Source: Tigriopus japonicus | Lineage: Eukaryota; Arthropoda; Copepoda; Harpacticoida; Harpacticidae | Direction: 5' to 3' | Assembly (NCBI GenBank): GCA_010645155.1 | Contig: CM021318.1 | Location: forward strand, 653,356-717,355 | Length of the DNA stretch: 64,000 nucleotides | In this document: piece by piece, positions 12,532-25,800 of the stretch | How the letters are laid out: each line of letters opens with the position of its first letter | Numbering within the stretch: the stretch's first letter is position 1 | Made by a program: the position numbers and the translations under genes | The notes under the pieces: model-generated | What the model was told of the DNA's origin: nothing | Database searches by the model: none | Seen by the model: only the letters and a program-made list of their open reading frames with translations

Positions 12532-14102
12532 GGAAAAGGATAATACCTACAACAGGGTACCGAAATGAAGAAGAAGAAGAAAGCCTCCCAACACCAATGA
12601 CGACAAACCAGAAAACCCGACGTCACCCCGAACTACCTTCATGGACACCTGGACTTGTCTGGACTGGTCACTGGAATCGCATTCAACTCAATGCAACAAA
12701 AAAAATTTGCTGAAAGAAAACCTTGAATATAGGTTAATGAAACTGTGTTGACCATGTACGATTTTTATCTCTTTGTAGAATATTTTACTATTCCATTATT
12801 TTTGGCTAGAACAGTCCTTGCACGCTTTCAAGTTGTGGTATTGTTTTCAATCAAACGCAACAAGATTTTTGCACAAAGAAGAACTTTAAATCATGGTTTG
12901 TGAATTGGTGTTAACCATGTATCCATTTATGAAAAAATATGTATTCCATTTTGTGACTAGAACAGTTCAAAAGTGTTTGTAATGTTTAAAGTTGTGGTGA
13001 ATCACCTTGGTATTGTTTAAAGAGTGCTAAAAAAGAGTTAGGTAAATGCTTAAAGCTTAGATTCAGATTCTTCCGTAAAACATTTTAGCCCTACTGATTT
13101 TAGTTCAAAAGACTAAATTTGGATAATTTGAAAAGCTTTTGTCACAACTCCGAGCCAACTTCGGTCTCTTCAACATTGAATTCCATCCATATTCCAAAGT
13201 AACCCTACCCGCCAAAATAAGTCTTTTATAGGAGAAAAGAATTTGATTCAATCTTTACCCGACCCACTTGATGATATTCTCATTTGTTAAGTTGCACTCG
13301 GTCCAAGAGTCTTGAAAAGCCGTGTCTTTCTTCCCTTTTTAGTTCGGTTCTCGAGAAGTCCCAAGTGCCATGAGCGCCTTTCTTCTCTCTTTTTCTTTGG
13401 TGCCAAAGGAAGACTCGCGGGGAAAGGTTGTATTTTCCTCATGAGATCCCGAGTCGAAAAGGACTGGCAAGTCCATCTTTGGCCATGGGAATAGGGTGAA
13501 CTCAACGAAATGAGAGCACTGGTGTCCTTCCTGGTTGGGTGTGCAATGGATAGAATCGGCCTTTGCTTGGTGTTTGGTCGGTAGGGTGGGTGGCATTGGA
13601 GCTCTCTGGCTTGTCCTTTCGATTGGTCCTGACGTAACCCATGAAGGGGATTGAGTCCACTTACAAACTTGGTGGGGTGAGCATCAAGAGCTTGCCATTT
13701 TCATTCTTAAGACCAGAAAAAAAGGACAAGAATCTGACTACAATTCAAGGTAAGAGGAATAATATCATTCTTCAATGCCAACAAGTAGAATTTTCGAAAC
13801 CCTGGGATATTGTTGTTATTAAACTGTCTTTGTGAAAACCCTTTTAACATACGTTCATTAATGAAATTTCAATAAGAAGCAATTGGAGCTTGGAATTAGG
13901 TTTGGTTCTAAAAATAGCCCTTGAAATCGATAAGTGAACCTCATAATTGGGACGTTTTGGTACATGAATGGCCTACCCTGCCGAGGCGGTGTAGAAAAAA
14001 ACCTCGGAAATATTTCTGGTGTCTCATGCCAAGGAGAGTGGAAAAAGACATCATGTGATCTGGGAGCTCTAGCATTGTGCCAGGAGCAACCAACCTTCGT
14101 GG

Positions 14103-14134
14103 CTCTCTCTCTTTCTCTCTCCCTCTCTCTCTTT
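14103..14134. repeat. CT-rich simple repeat
   Basis: Mostly CT dinucleotides with a few TTT and CCC interruptions, about 510 bp upstream of the VAChT ATG. CT/GA tracts often occur near arthropod promoters (GAGA-factor type sites); such a role here is inference. Confidence 0.6.
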
Positions 14135-14645
14135 GCCTCCGTCGTCTTATTCATCCTTGCTTCCTTCCTCTTTGCAAAGGCCGTTCGTCAGCCTTGGGTC
14201 ATGAGACTCATGGAAAGGGGAAATCGGTAGAGTCATGGGTTCTTCTTCAAAGTCCATTGTGCGCTTCATTTAAGGCAGTAAAGCACCTGCCGAGAGAGCT
14301 CGAGCTCGGATTAGCTTAGCGCATTGGCTTTCTACAGGGGCGTTTGTGTGTTGCTTTGGTTAGTGGCATGAGTCTTTCATGGAGGGAGTGAGGGAGGGAA
14401 AGAGCAGAGTGAAGGGAACCTAGAGTACCGAGCTCTGGAAGGGAAAGGGAACTAGTTCGATATCTAGGATGGGCGTTAGAATGGCAGTGAGTGGCGGGGA
14501 CATCCTCTTTGGTGTCATTTAATAGTTAATCTTATTGTGTCTCTAGGTGATATCTTGATGGACCAGCACACTGAGGGGATGTCCCCGAACTAGACGATCA
14601 GAGCGAGCACCTCACAAACACACTCACTCACTAACTAGGAGAGCC

Positions 14646-16289
14646 ATGCCTGCCATCCCAGATTTTGATCTCCCCTTTGTGGGCATGAGGCTGTCCGAGG
14701 CTCGCCAACGATGTTGGGATCACTTGCAACAGCCCAAAGCCCAAAGGAAACTGGTCCTGGTGACCGTCTCCATTGCCTTGCTCCTGGACAACATGCTCTA
14801 CATGGTCATTGTGCCCATCATTCCGGACTACCTGCGAAAACTTGGGGTATGGGAGAAGCACGAGGTGGATCCCAGCCAGGCGCACACCAGTACTGTGACC
14901 AAATACTTTGTCAATGAAACGGGAAACTTCACCTTCACCTCCACGAACATCACGAAGAAAATCAATGTGGGCGGAATCATGATCGAGTATGACGGAGAGG
15001 ACATGGGGATTGGCGTGCTCTTTGCCTCCAAGGCAGCGGTGCAAATCTTCATCAACCCTCTCTCGGGGATGGTCATTGACCGCATCGGATATGACCTGCC
15101 CATGATGTTTGGACTGATTGTCATGTTCTTCTCTACGTTGCTCTTTGCCTGTGGATCCAGTTATGGGGTATTGTTCTTTGCTCGAAGCCTTCAAGGCGTG
15201 GGCTCAGCCTTTGCGGACACAGGAGGTATGTCCATGATTGCAGACAGATACACGGAAGAGGCAGAGCGTTCTAAGGCCATGGGCATAGCTCTGGCTTTCA
15301 TATCATTTGGTTGTTTGGTGGCGCCACCGTTCGGCGGAATCCTGTACAATTGGGCTGGTAAGGCTCTTCCTTTCGTCATCCTGGCTTTTGTGTGTCTCAT
15401 CGACGGGGTCCTGTTGCTCCTGATCATGAGACCTCTGAAGGCCAAGCAAGTAGAAGAAGGGCACGTCCATCCAGATGCCACCCCACTCTGGCGTCTGATG
15501 ATTGATTCGCACATCGCCTGCTGCAGTGGCGCCCTCATCGTGGCCAATGTCTCACTGGCCTTCTTGGAACCGACCATCTCCAAGTGGATGAACGACACCA
15601 TGGACGCCGAGGAATGGCAGCAAGGTCTGATTTGGCTCCCCGCCTTCATCCCGCACGTCATGGGAGTGATCCTCACCGTCAAAATGGCCAAAAAGTACCC
15701 CGAGTGGGTGTATGCCTTGGCTGGCATAGGCCTGGCCATGGAAGGCCTCTCCTGCTTCGTGATCCCATTCTGTACCAACTACTTCATTCTCATGATTCCT
15801 ATCTGTTTTATCTGTTTCGGCATTGCCCTTATTGACACGGCTTTGCTGCCTATGCTGGGCTATATCGTGGACAAAAAGTACGTCTCAGTCTACGGCTCTG
15901 TTTATGCCATCGCTGACATCTCTTACTCGGCTGCCTATGCAGTCGGTCCAGTTGTAGCGGGCAACATTGTCGGCACTATGGGCTTTACTGCCCTCAATTT
16001 CTTTGTCGCCTTTCTTAGTCTTTTGTATAGCCCTGCCCTCTACTATCTCCGAGACATGCATGACTACAACCCTTTCGAAGAAGGTGCCGATGTCGGAGGG
16101 GGTGGGGTGGCCATTGGGGATCCCCCCACCAAGGAGTACCAGACCATTGCTCTTCAGGAGTCAAAACCTGTGGTGAATGGGTACGAATCCAAGCCGTATG
16201 ACACCACTGATTTGGACGAAGAGATGAACTACACGGAGACCACCAATCCATTCAAGGCCCAACAAGCGAACAATCCATTTAGGAAATGA
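14646..16289 (+). CDS. VAChT: Vesicular acetylcholine transporter (SLC18A3)
   Basis: Proton-coupled antiporter that loads acetylcholine into synaptic vesicles. One uninterrupted frame of 547 residues, typical for VAChT. Twelve membrane helices of the major facilitator fold are expected. The conserved TM1 Asp (Asp48 in LLLDNMLYMVIVPIIPDYL) is present. The first luminal loop carries N-glycosylation sequons at Asn90, Asn94 and Asn101. The TM5 antiporter motif appears as FGCLVAPPFGG (about 221-231), and acidic residues are kept in the late helices (Asp397, Asp424). The cytoplasmic C-terminus has three NPF tripeptides (475-477, 534-536, 543-545), candidate EH-domain (endocytic) ligands. The gene lies upstream of the ChAT coding exons on the same strand, the arrangement of the conserved cholinergic gene locus, where VAChT sits in the first ChAT intron. 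ATG chosen as the first in frame; an acceptor-like ACTAACTAG lies just before it. Confidence 0.97.
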   Translation: MPAIPDFDLPFVGMRLSEARQRCWDHLQQPKAQRKLVLVTVSIALLLDNMLYMVIVPIIPDYLRKLGVWEKHEVDPSQAHTSTVTKYFVNETGNFTFTSTNITKKINVGGIMIEYDGEDMGIGVLFASKAAVQIFINPLSGMVIDRIGYDLPMMFGLIVMFFSTLLFACGSSYGVLFFARSLQGVGSAFADTGGMSMIADRYTEEAERSKAMGIALAFISFGCLVAPPFGGILYNWAGKALPFVILAFVCLIDGVLLLLIMRPLKAKQVEEGHVHPDATPLWRLMIDSHIACCSGALIVANVSLAFLEPTISKWMNDTMDAEEWQQGLIWLPAFIPHVMGVILTVKMAKKYPEWVYALAGIGLAMEGLSCFVIPFCTNYFILMIPICFICFGIALIDTALLPMLGYIVDKKYVSVYGSVYAIADISYSAAYAVGPVVAGNIVGTMGFTALNFFVAFLSLLYSPALYYLRDMHDYNPFEEGADVGGGGVAIGDPPTKEYQTIALQESKPVVNGYESKPYDTTDLDEEMNYTETTNPFKAQQANNPFRK

Positions 16290-19200
16290 GCGCCGCACTG
16301 TCTCAAGTTGTTTCCATCAAAGGCTTCCAGATGTCCATGAAGGCGACCATCATCATCATCTTCCTCATCATCAACATCACTATCGCAACCATTAATGTAT
16401 CGTTCGATTTCTTGCCAGTCCGCACCTCTAGCGGCTGTAGCTGTTTCCATGGAGAAGGCCGTTTTCACTATCAGTGTTGCCATTTGTAAGGCTGGCTCGC
16501 CATGTTAATGTATATACATAACCCTGTAGTTGCCCCTATCACCTTACATATGAATTGTCGTCGGGGTGCTTTTACCTCGCATTTGCCCTTTGATTACTTT
16601 AACCTTGTTAGTTGTTGACAAACAAATCCTATAACTAGTAACATTGAGCCTTGAAAAGGCTGTCATATGTGAAGACAAAGAAGACACCCAAAGTCCTGAG
16701 CACCCAGCAAGCAAGAAAGAACAAACAACAAACAAACAGTCTTAGGGATATTTGGTTCTTTCCTCGTGCCTTCTTCAAAGTTTAGATCTGATGAAAGCCA
16801 GGAAAGGACAAAACTATTCCTAGAGCGACCACCGCGTTCACTTCTCCGTCTTCAAACCACGTTCTCATTGTTATTAATTCATGTCACGATCTCAATTATC
16901 AACATCATTATTATTCATTTTATTCGAGCTAAGAACAGTCATATATTATTATGATTAACATTATAGGTCAACGGCCACAGAGTGAGATGAAGAAACAATG
17001 TTAAAAGAGTATTTCCCTGTTTCACTAAAAAGAGTATATTTGCGTGTTAGTGTGTATTGTGTCAGCGTGCTTGAGCCAATGGTGACCACATATTATAAAT
17101 AATATCATATTTCTATGATACACGTACGCTCTATTGAGGAACATGGATGTGAAGGAAGAAGGTCACATCCTGGATCATTTGTGATATAGAAATATTTCTA
17201 CATTTTAACTATATCTTTGATTGGGTCGGTTTCATTATTATGATTGTCTGAGTAATCACACCTTTAGTGTGTAGCCAATACCGCCATGCCATAACTATCG
17301 ACGAACATATCTTTTCAAATGTATATCTGTTGTTGAGCACACCATGAAATATACTATAAATCTCGCATTCATACATTTCGACAACCATTTCTAATTTTTT
17401 CAGCTTTTGGCGTAATGTAATGTAATACATTGAGGACATTACACTCATTACACATAATCAATACTGCACATGCATACAAAATTGCGATTATAACTTTTGG
17501 TAATTGAGGCCCTGACAAGTTTCGATTGGTGATATTGAATCATGAATATTTGTTCCAGGAAACTGAATTATTCGAAAAAAGTTACTCTAGCTGAATACAA
17601 GTAGAAACAAAATCATGAAATAAGAATTGCATTAAAGTATCGATAAACCCCAAAAACTTGGGAAGAAAATTTAAGATGTCAGGATGAACATTTTTACGAG
17701 CGATCAGTTCTTTTTTTTGGTGAAAAAAAGACTTTGTGTTGGTGGTTTCATTCATTAAGTGCTTGATATATTATTAATAAAACCGAAACACTGGTTGATT
17801 CATAAAGTGTATATTATTGCCGTGTATTGAATATCGTATCAGATAGGTCTCCAATTTGGGAAAGCTAGTTTCAAACCTTGATAAATGAACCTCTTGCTTT
17901 TCCATAAATCTGTCGTCATTTTTCTGCTGTACTCCAATCCATGTCTTTTCAGAGTATTAGGTGGGTTGAAAAGTTACCTCCTTGACCGACAAAATGCAAT
18001 GCTACTGCAAAATATGCTTATAGTGCCTTGTAGTTCATTCATATTTAGACATTTATTTCAAATTTGAATTAATTATTGCCCTCCATTTTGTTTCGACACC
18101 TCATTGATGTTGACGTGTTTGGCATCTTGTTGAAAATGAATCTGATGATTTTACGGATAAAAACGTCAAAAAAGTTCATGAAATGGGGTTGGCTGACCGG
18201 AAAGTGAAGGTGCGTGAGCTTGTAGCTAATATTAAGACTACACTGAACTTTTTTTCATTTTCATCAGTATTTGTTTCCGAGGGCCTTCGACAACGTCTTT
18301 GACCGGTAGTGAAGTTTTGGAGACCATAAAAGTGGCAAAACTAATATCTAATAGGATGATTTGACGGAGCATTTATCTCATTACATTTATTAAACTTTTC
18401 TTTTGCTGCCTTCGCCATTTTGCTTAGTAAAAAATAATGTTTTAAGACAAAACGAAAACGTGTTGATCCATTTTCGACATGATGCCAAACACGTCATCAT
18501 CAATGAGCTGTCAAAACAAAAAGAAGGGCAATAAACCATTGAAATTTGAAACGTATGCCTAAATATGAACGGATAAGCCTATTTTGCAGTAGCATTGCAT
18601 TTTGTCGGTCAAGGAGGTTACTTTTCACTCCACCTAGTAAATCAAAATATGCAAAGGAAGGCTATCGTTCTTTAACTGGATTTTGTGGAAGGAAAGTGCT
18701 AGTATTAATATTAGAAAGTGCTAGTAAGTGTCTGTATGTTATTGATTAGTTGCTCAAGCTAGTCAACCAAGATGAAAAAAAAAATTCTCTTTCTTTTATC
18801 CAAACTTCCAAAATCTTTAATCCAAACTTTGCAATCCAAACCCCAGAAAAGTTCACTCTGTTTTTTTTTCTGTTTATCGCATGTGCAACAGCCCGAAAAG
18901 CTGTTTCATGGCAAGATTCATGTGCAAAATGATTTTTTTGAAAGTAAAGTGTAACGGGGTCATGGTCGTTATAGAAAAGAGAAAAAGCAAATGACAATAC
19001 GTTTCTTTCTAAAAATCTTTTATTGATCGCCAGTTTTCATCCTTGATTTCATTTCCTTGTGCCAATCAAATTTATTGTTTTTTTATTGCAAAATGCAGGG
19101 TTTTTGACATTATTAACTTGTACAGAGTGTCAATTAGGAATTAGTTAAATGGGGACATTTCAATGATCTTTAACAATGTCTGAGATCAGCTTTTCTAACA

Positions 19201-19808
19201 ACCTCATTGACCGGGTGCGAAACATTGCCAAGTGACGGAATATTTCACCAAAAAATGTCGAATGTCACAAGAATTGATGTCGAAGTAACTCATAAATTGA
19301 ACCTTATTTTAAGAGTACACGTAATATAATAACACGTAACAGCGCCAAACAGTGTACATTATTTTTTAACGCACAAAACTGGAACACTTTAAACGTGACG
19401 TTTATTTTGAAGCAGTCTCTATTTCAACTGAAATTTCCTTCTTTAAAATATTTGGTAAAGCAGGTCCGAAACAAAGATTCGGTTTTCTTGTAACACCGAT
19501 CACTTGATTGTCTTTTACCTGGAACTTTCTTGTCCAGTTTATGGTGGCGTACCCTGTAGTGCCTCTTTTACCTTAACATCTAAACTATGACAATACGGAA
19601 GTCTAGAATTTTATATGAAAAATCACTAGAAAACACGTTGTGTATTTTTTGGTATGAGTCCATATTTTTGTTCGAATAGTAACATAGATGCCTTGCATAT
19701 TTGCTTCGTAAATGTAAACAGGATTGAAGCGAGGAATTATTGTTGAAATGCCCCAATTAATCGTCATTTTCAAGATTATCGCCCATTTATGGTTCTTTGG
19801 TTTATTAG
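16290..19808 (+). other. VAChT 3' region and ChAT leader intron
   Basis: This 3.5 kb has no credible coding exon. It holds the VAChT 3' UTR (an AATAAA lies at 17776-17781, rather distant), a mariner-type MITE at 17960-18634, and ends in a strong acceptor (TTCTTTGGTTTATTAG) directly before the ChAT ATG. By analogy with other animals it is the 3' part of the first ChAT intron. Confidence 0.55.
17960..18634. mobile_element. Non-autonomous mariner-type element, ~170 bp TIRs
   Basis: The left end starts GGTGGGTTGAAAAGTTACC and the right end, read in reverse, starts GGTGGAGTGAAAAGTAACC. Near-identical sequence, including CTCCTTGACCGACAAAATGC and TGCTACTGCAAAATA, continues for about 170 bp in each arm. 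Both ends are flanked by TA (17958-17959 and 18635-18636), the mariner target duplication. The 675 bp body has no intact transposase. It lies between the VAChT stop and the ChAT start. Confidence 0.8.
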
Positions 19809-22800
19809 ATGGATCCTGAGGACGAGATCAAGCCGATTCCCAAGTTGCCCACTGTCAACGTGGAGAAGACAATGGAGCGATATTTGGATGCCATCAACGC
19901 TCCATTGGACGAGGAAGCTTTTGAGCAAACCAAAGTTCTGGTGCAGCAATTCTTGGAGGACAAAACATTAGTGGAAGAAGTGGAAGCCCTCATTGTTAAA
20001 CGATCGGAAGACCTCGAAAATTGGGTAAAAAATCAAATATCCACCGCAAGAATAGAACTTTCTTATCACGCAACCTTTGAAGTTAACGCCAACGTTGAAC
20101 AGCTCTGATTTTTGTACCTTTGGATCTTTTAGTCTTTTGAATGGTGGTTGGACGACATGTATATGAATGTGGATTTGCCATTGCCAATCAATTCCAATCC
20201 TGGATTGGTTTTGCCCAAGCAAACATTTCTGTCCGATGAAGACCGATTGGTTTTCATGGCAAAACTCACCAAAGGACTTCTCAACTTTAAAGAGACCATT
20301 GAAAAGTAAGTTTTGAAGAATAACATATTATTAAGGTATCTCCTTGTCGCTATGGTGTGCTTACAGTTAGGTTTCTTTTCGCAATGATTCTTTCTTTTTA
20401 ACAGAGCTTCATTTTTTGCACGTACAACTTTTCTACGGACTTCACGACTGAAAGAATGTGGAAAACACACATATATCTCTGTTTGAGATATTCATTTATA
20501 AGTCACGGAATAAAGTGTGATTGACAAATACATTTTTTGGTACGTTCTAGTAATCTTTATTTGAGCCATTTTTCAACAATTTTTGAAACGCTTTGAAAGT
20601 TGTTGCGGAAATAAAATGGTAAATTCTGTTTTACCATCGGAGCTCAAATTAATCTTTGATAAATTAACACTGTTTCTTATCTTTTGGTGCTTTTTGACCA
20701 AGAATCAAAAATGGGTCAGAACATACAATATCAAAGCTCCTAATTACAAAGCTGACTTTCAGACCGTCCAATGAGTCTAAAATTTGATGTGCTTCTTGAC
20801 GAATCTAACTACTTCTGCACATTTGCTCATTTTTGGCATATTTATACTTGAAATACTTTATCTAGAAAAATCAATTCGCTAACTTAAGAAACACAATTTT
20901 TCATTCTTGGTCTTCACGACTAGTTTAAACTGGAAAACAAACCGAGTTTTTCATGCCGCAAAGTTCAAATGCTAAAAAGTCTCAAAACTTGGATCGATAA
21001 CTATGGGTCTCGTTTTTCAAGTTAGATGTTTTTCCGTCCCGCAAGTCCATTATGTCAAAATTGACAAATAATAATAAAGCAAATAACTAGAAAAAACCTT
21101 GCTTACGGTATAATTCTTTATTTGTCAGAACGTTATATACCCCTAGCCATCACTTTAAATGCATTTCAATACCGATAGTTATTTGTCGTCTTCATTAAGA
21201 ATCACATATTTTTCCGGTGTCTATTCCAGAACAAACACATTCAAGCTAATAAGTGAGTTATAAAGGCGATGGGAGAAAAGAAGGCAGGATGTCGCCTCCC
21301 TCGTTCATTTTAAATTGGCTAGCAAATGTTAGATTAATCTCACACATATACATTTATTGTTCTGTTCTCTGTAAAGCGCCTATTGCTTTGTATATTTCAG
21401 AGACGCCATCGAACCTGACTTTGTGGCTTCCAAACGAGATGGTACCAAACAAGCTCTTTGTATGAATCAATATAAACGGATTTTCAGCTGCTATCGAAGA
21501 TCAGAACAAACCAAAGATACCCAACTTGACTTGGATGGAACCCAATCCAGGGACAAAGAAGTGATTGCGGTCCTTATTCAAAGTCAAGTACGCCTTAAAG
21601 CTATCGCTCATGAACAAAATCGAATCTCTTTTTAATCTAAATGTATTCTAGATATATCTGATGCCAGTGAAGAAGGAGGGAACTTGGTTGGAAACTGAAG
21701 AGTTGTTCCAGGGTCTCTGGACAATTGGACAGCATGCCCAAACTGTGCCTCCAATTGAGATGCATGAACGAGTGGCGGTTTTGACCTCACAAGATCGGCG
21801 AAAATGGGGCGAAGTTCGAGCCCATCTCGTTGAAGGTGAGAGAAAAAATTGGCAAAATGCCGAAATCTAATTCGACATTTTGCAAAACCTGTTCCTTTTT
21901 AGATTAAAAAAAGGTGCCAACGAATTAGTGTCCCTCGTTTTCCAGAGATTGATTTTTGAAGCTATGTTTTGTTTCTTTTCGTTCCTCAGTAAAAAATGAT
22001 CATGTTAAAGAGAAACAGGTCAATATTTGTTGTTATAAGCAAAGCTCCTTTTCTCTTTTTTACCATGTGAAATCCTTATGAAATTTCCAAATAGTGCTTA
22101 AAACTTCTGGGAGGACCACCAATAATGCCTATGTTTGTAATTTTTTTAATCGATATTGATGTCATTTTGAAACAGAATAGAAGTTTATCATTGGATAGCC
22201 GTTTTCCTCAAAAGTTGACTTGTAACACAAGGTTTCAATTCTAGATTTTTCCAAGTTTCTCAAAAAAATTAGATTTCTGTGTGGATGAGGACTTTGTTTT
22301 TTTGTGCTTCACTCACACGACTATTTTTGGACTTGTTAAACTTTCTAAGCATCAAATATCGGAAAATTAACGCAGGGGAAAAGCAAAATCTACTCTCTTA
22401 TTCAAAGCAACATGATTTTGTACTAAATCGCTGATTAAACGACAAAAAATGCTTCTACCGGGTGCTCCAAAAGAAATGGAACAACATACAGTTACTTAGG
22501 CAACTTCTGGTCAAAAATCTTAATAGTTTTGTGTTCAATTCAACTAAAACCAATCTATTTCTTCAAGGTATGGAAAGCAGAGGCTTCTCTCCTCCTGATG
22601 GTTTTACATTTGAAATTAAAATAAGCTGAATTCCAAGGAAATGATTACTGCGAGTTTCAGCTTGTTGAGTTGTTTTGTGGCTGAACCATTTATTTTTGAG
22701 ACCAATTTTGACACAGTGAGAGGCAACAGTTACCTTTTTGTTGCAAATGAATCCATCAACCCTCTCACCATTACCACAGACCAAGCTCCAGACTGTTCAG

Positions 22801-25800
22801 TTCACACCAAGCAGTGACAGTAATTTGATCCGTGACCTCTAGCTGACTCAGGCTGTGTTTTCTGGATTGCCTCTAAGAACCAAACTTCAAAAAGGATATT
22901 TGCATTTCATAAGAGCTAGCACACTCTATGAACTTCCTGATGAAACAATCTGTTCTAAAAAAAAAGAGCTTTACCAGGCATTCCCTCATAGAGGGCGTTT
23001 TTGTCGCAGTCAGAATTGAGAGATCTGTATTTTAAGTATTTATTATTTAACATATATTATGCGTTTATTTTGTACACAATCTCATCAAGCTCCTGCTGAG
23101 CCATAAGAAGAAGAAACTGGTCTAATCTTCAGGGAATATAGTATTTTACTAGATCGCTCTAGTCTTTTGCCATATTTAAGTCAAACAATGCAACACACAT
23201 CTTTTCAATTGATCATAATGAATTGAACTTAATCTTAATAGTGTCGAGGATGAGGGGGACTGATTTTTTGTTGGTTAAGACGCCAAAAAATAAGTTGAGC
23301 TTTTTTCAACAAAACAGTTTTGAAATGTATTGAAAATGCCCAAAACTGGTGGGAAAACAGGACAAAATGTAGGGTTACTGGGATTTTAAGATGAGTGCCA
23401 AATTTTTGTTAGTCAAGAAAAAAGAATCTGAAAGTGAAATCCTATCAATTGTACAGAAAAGTTGGCAAACGACGGAAGTAGTTAAAATTGTCAAGAAGTA
23501 ACAAAATTATCAAAATTAAGAAGCATTCAAAATTATGCTCAGCTTTTTTGCCCCACCCTGTAAAAAAAAAAATATTTCATGTTCCTTTTAAGACGAAGGG
23601 AACAAGGCTGCATTAGAGGAACTTGAATCGTGCTTGTTCCTGGTTTGCCTGGACGATGACACCCAAAACCCGACTGACCAAGAACGCAGTCTCCACTCGA
23701 GATTCCGTCAAATGCTCAGTGGAAACGGCCCATTCTTGAATGGGACCAACCGTTGGTTCGACAAAACCATGCAGGTAAATGCGTTCACTAGTTGTTCTCC
23801 TCAGTCAATTCCAAACCCATCTGGAACGACGTCTGGTTTCTTTCTCGAAACAGCTCATCGCTTCGTCAGATGGCAATGTTGGCATGTGCTACGAGCACTC
23901 TGTCGCTGAAGGCGTTGCCGTAGTCAACGTGATTGAGGACGTGGTTTTGGCCATCCAAGCCAATCGGGACACATTTCCTGTTCCACAAGAGATCAAGAAT
24001 TTGGAACAACTTGATATCACTCGAGTTGAATGGAACGTGGATCTAGCCACTTCAAACTATATCGTGGAAGCCATTCAGGATTTTAAGAGGTACATTGTGA
24101 ACTTGGAATTGAAGCGAAGATTTGACTATGAGAATTCAAGCGTATCAAAAAAGTGAACTAGGCTTGTTACCTATAAACGAAATAATTACGGACTTCAGAT
24201 AAAAAAAAACCCTTTTGAGTTAACATCAACATGTACCAATTCTGCCAATTCAAACTCATTTAAACAAAATCGTTGTTCACAATTCAAATATATGAACTCG
24301 AGGACGTCTTCTAAATTAGAAAATATAGATATTTATTGACGAAAATAATATTGCCATCCTTGACATTTCATGTGACAGAACCTTATATGTAAGGTTTTAT
24401 TATTTGAAAGATGTTTCCAATTTTTATAATGCTTTTGAATTTTTGAAATTATGAATTGTTTTATCGATGTCTTTGGGTGTGATTTCTGGGGTTTTCTTAC
24501 TGAAACTGTGCATATTTTTGGCCTTTTCAGGCCAATTTCAACAACGAACTCTTTCCAAACAAAAAGCTTTAACGTTGAGTGAAAAGCTCTTCATATTGCA
24601 ATACATTTCAGTTGGCCAAGGCCATTCAAGGACTGGCAAAAACAAATCATCAAAATAGGACATTGATTCATTATACGATAGCAGTTGGTTACCTCTAGAA
24701 AATAAAACTTTCTTCATGTTTATACCAAAAAATGAACATGTTACCTTAGGTTCTTTTGCTTAGCTCGTCTTGTTTGTGGCAAAACGATTTATTTGGAGCT
24801 TGCTCCCAAACCATCTTTCAAGCCAAATTCAAAGCGAACGTCATGACAAACAAATCTGAGCCTCGGCTGACTTCATTCATTCTAGGCAAGGTTGGACATT
24901 GTGTGTGGTCAATGAATCGAATGCGAATATATGCACAAACCATCCGATACCAGTCCAACCAACCAACCACTTTCCGAACTTAAAATGTCCATAGAACCTT
25001 TTTCTTCTTTTAAATACCCGTAGGATTGCCCCCCTGTCCTCCTGTTGCGCTATCTGTTTCCTGAAATGTAGTAATTAACCGTCTCTTAGCTTTCAATCCA
25101 GATTGGTCTCATTTTCCTTTGATCAACAGATTGGATGACAGCGCAGATCTTGAGATTTTCACGTTTGACGGTTTCGGGAAGGACCAGATCAAGTCGTTTC
25201 GCTGCAGTCCCGATGCATTCTGCCAAATGGTTCTACAATTAACCTACTTCAAGTGAGCATTTCCAAGCAATATGAGCCGTCTTGGCCCCCTAATCATCTT
25301 GATCAATAACACATTTATGAAAAAACCCGTTGGTTGTCTAGGATCTACGGCAAACTTTGCTTCTCTTACGAGAGCGCGTCTACAAGGAGGTTTCTCCATG
25401 GAAGGGTAGATAACATCCGATCTTCTCATCCCGAAGCCTTGGAATGGGTCAAGGCCATGTTGGATGAGACTAAGGAGGACAAAGAGAAGCTCAATCTCTT
25501 TAAAAGGGCCATGAATAAGCAAACGAAAATCATGGGTGAGAATATCACTGGTGAAGGTCTGGATATCCCAATGCTGGGCATTCGAGAGGCTTGCAAGATC
25601 CTGAGACCCTCCGAGGAGTTGCCGCTTTTCATGGATGAGAGCTACTCACAATCCGTCTTATTTCAGCTCTCGACTAGTCAGGTAAAAATAGTGCCTATTC
25701 AGGGATAGCTCAACCAAGGATGCGAATCATTGTGAGAAAGAGCAAAAATGACCCTAAATCAGGACTTTTCTATTTTTCAGGATCAGACTTGTGTCAATTA

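Larger units (their letters stand above)
11872..14645. promoter_or_regulatory. Divergent intergenic region between CHT and VAChT/ChAT
   Basis: This 2.77 kb separates the ATG of CHT (-) from the ATG of VAChT (+) and must hold at least part of the promoters and 5' UTRs of both transcription units. It contains an open minus-strand frame at 12241-12531, a CT-rich tract at 14103-14134, and a possible 3' splice site (ACTAACTAG) just before the VAChT ATG, as expected if VAChT is spliced from an upstream leader exon. I could not place transcription starts or the shared leader exon. A common cis-regulatory block for the three genes is inference. Confidence 0.55.

Noticed and set aside
12198..12713. 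171-codon plus-strand open frame between CHT and VAChT
   Set aside because: Composition is Trp/Cys/Pro-rich as expected for the shadow of the opposite frame, and the end is repeat-like.
14631..15778. Long minus-strand and off-frame open frames over VAChT
   Set aside because: They are shadows of the GC-rich VAChT coding sequence; the plus frame matches the transporter family along its whole length.
19120..19560. Possible transposon ending TACAGGGTACGCCACC before ChAT
   Set aside because: One end looks like a Tc1/mariner terminus, but no convincing partner end was found on the left, so no element is called.
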